From positions 5,077,182-5,141,181 of the forward strand of contig NC_087384.1 in assembly GCF_963675165.1 (NCBI RefSeq): a DNA stretch of 64,000 nucleotides. Reading direction: 5' to 3'. This DNA comes from Halichondria panicea (Eukaryota; Porifera; Demospongiae; Suberitida; Halichondriidae). Each line of letters opens with the position of its first letter. The stretch's first letter is position 1. The notes under the pieces are model-generated. The model worked only from the letters and a program-made list of their open reading frames with translations. It ran no database searches and was not told the DNA's origin. Position numbers and translations under genes: made by a program. Shown in pieces: positions 46,234 through 64,000 of the stretch.

Positions 46234-46931
46234 CTCTGGCTAGGCTAGGCTCTGTAAACTGTAACTGTATGATACACATGTACGTGATAGGAGAGGTTGT
46301 GTGTGGAGCTAGCTAGCTAGCTCGGGAGGGGCATACTAATTAGCAGGAAAGTGTGTGGGTGGTAGGCATGTCATTAACCAATGAGACCCAGCCTTCGAAA
46401 CCATGCTCTCATTTAAGATGGCGGACGGTCCACTGCTGTGATGAGAAGACATTTTGCAGTGTATCTCCTCGCAAAGACGTTTGGATCGGTCGCCAGTGGC
46501 TGTTTGGAGCATATTTGAGCACTCTGTATGTCGTATGGTGATTGACATTGACTTTTAGCAACATTTGGAGCTTAAAAATTGGCAAAACTAATTGCTATGG
46601 ATTTTTGTTGCTGATTTATTTGCAGGTAAGCTTTTAAGCTTGATTACATGCATACTACATACTGTATGCTTTGAAAAAGCCTTGCGTCAGTGAATTGATG
46701 ATATTTTTTGCACTGCATAATTTTTGACAAAGCCCCATATTTTTGCTGGTTAGACTTTCCTTATTGTGTGTGCATCTACTTAACAATATTATTATTGCGC
46801 AGTGCACATGTCTTGTGAAGGATGTGTATGTAGCTGCAAATGTGTCGATTTTATGTTTTGTAATTTGCCACTGCAATGTGATGTGCACTAAATGGAAATC
46901 ATTCATATTTTCATACACACACCACACACAG
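46234..46931. promoter_or_regulatory. Divergent promoter region of RAP1GDS1 and SRCAP
   Basis: About 700 bp separate the RAP1GDS1 start (46,233, minus) from the SRCAP coding exon (from 46,932, plus). The segment is expected to contain both transcription starts. An SRCAP 5' non-coding exon probably ends at 46,625 (TTTGCAG|GTAAGC), joined to the acceptor at 46,931. AAGATGGCGGACGG (46,415-46,430) is a YY1-type motif often found just downstream of housekeeping start sites. A bidirectional promoter is inferred from the layout only. Confidence 0.6.
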
Positions 46932-46947
46932 TATTTAGATTTGAATT

Positions 46948-63629
<16,682 letters not shown>

Positions 63630-64000
63630 GTGAGTTAATTAAGACTCTGAATGTACATGTAAGGTACAGTGCTTAACACCATGAACGCATATAATTGTTC
63701 GTCTATTGTTTTCTCGAATATCACTATGTTGCTATGGTGAGCATGAAGCGGATATCTTGGGAGCTCTTCTCTTTATATGTAGGAGAGTGTTTAGATTACA
63801 GGTTACAGTTCGTTCTGCTCTTTTTTTTATCGTCACTGAAAAAACAAAGAAAAAACAAAGGAAACAATTACTGGCCAGAATATACATTTAAACATAATTA
63901 TTGGAACAGCTAGAGCTTAACTTCTCTAACTGAACCCTGTAGTCACATGATTTTATACGCAACGTCTACTTAACTTCTCTAACTAAACCCTGTAGTCACA
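63630..64000. other. Start of SRCAP intron 12 (runs off the window)
   Basis: Follows the donor DE|GTGAGT at 63,630. It ends with an imperfect short repeat (TTAACTTCTCTAACTGAACC at ~63,917 and TTAACTTCTCTAACTAAACC at ~63,971). No coding exon is visible; the next SRCAP exon (rest of the Walker B/DEAH region) is outside. Confidence 0.6.

Noticed and set aside
63695..63913. ORF in the last 300 bases of the window
   Set aside because: Intronic after the SRCAP donor at 63,630; low-complexity and Lys-rich with no homology that I recognise.

Overview
This is eukaryotic (metazoan) genomic DNA: the genes are split by GT-AG introns, and both strands carry animal gene families. The gene content (SRCAP, RAP1GDS1, a Slo2-type potassium channel, tandem-domain galectins), mostly compact introns and dense short inverted-repeat transposons suggest an early-branching animal, most likely a demosponge. 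That placement is inference; no species-diagnostic locus was identified. Exon joins below were built by hand from ORFs plus splice sites. For the channel, RAP1GDS1, SRCAP and all four galectins the joined lengths come out in frame.

Layout. (1) 1-16.4 kb: two copies of a ~2.7 kb direct segmental duplication (about 1-2,795 and 13,638-16,350), each with one single-exon gene for a secreted protein that looks like an ADP-ribosyltransferase fold. Between them lie a broken, 5'-truncated, intronless sphingosine-1-phosphate lyase copy (~3.0-3.85 kb), a complete 19-exon Slo2/KCNT-like channel gene on the minus strand (10,531 to 4,062), and a decayed transposase-like element (~10.6-12.7 kb). (2) 16.4-30.6 kb: one minus-strand gene of at least 22 coding exons and about 3,000 residues that I do not recognise. 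Its 6.1-kb exon is mostly a 36-bp minisatellite (about 148 units) translated as 12-residue repeats, followed by five duplicated exon pairs. (3) 30.6-33.5 kb: intergenic, rich in inverted-repeat elements and a LINE remnant. (4) 33.5-46.2 kb: a complete 14-exon RAP1GDS1 gene (armadillo repeats) on the minus strand. Its 6.6-kb intron hosts, on the opposite strand, a small secreted Cys-rich peptide gene with a triplicated second exon. (5) 46.2-64 kb: a divergent promoter, then the 5' part of SRCAP (HSA domain and first SNF2 ATPase motifs) on the plus strand, running off the window. Its 10.6-kb intron 11 contains four intact minus-strand tandem-CRD galectin genes, one with a signal peptide, plus a duplicated galectin exon fragment.

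Functional picture: three conserved housekeeping or signalling genes form the framework, while lineage-specific secreted or lectin families and a repeat protein have expanded by local duplication between and inside them. The most unusual parts are the nested galectin cluster, the giant repeat-exon gene, the paired ADP-ribosyltransferase-like secreted proteins and the exon-triplicated peptide gene.
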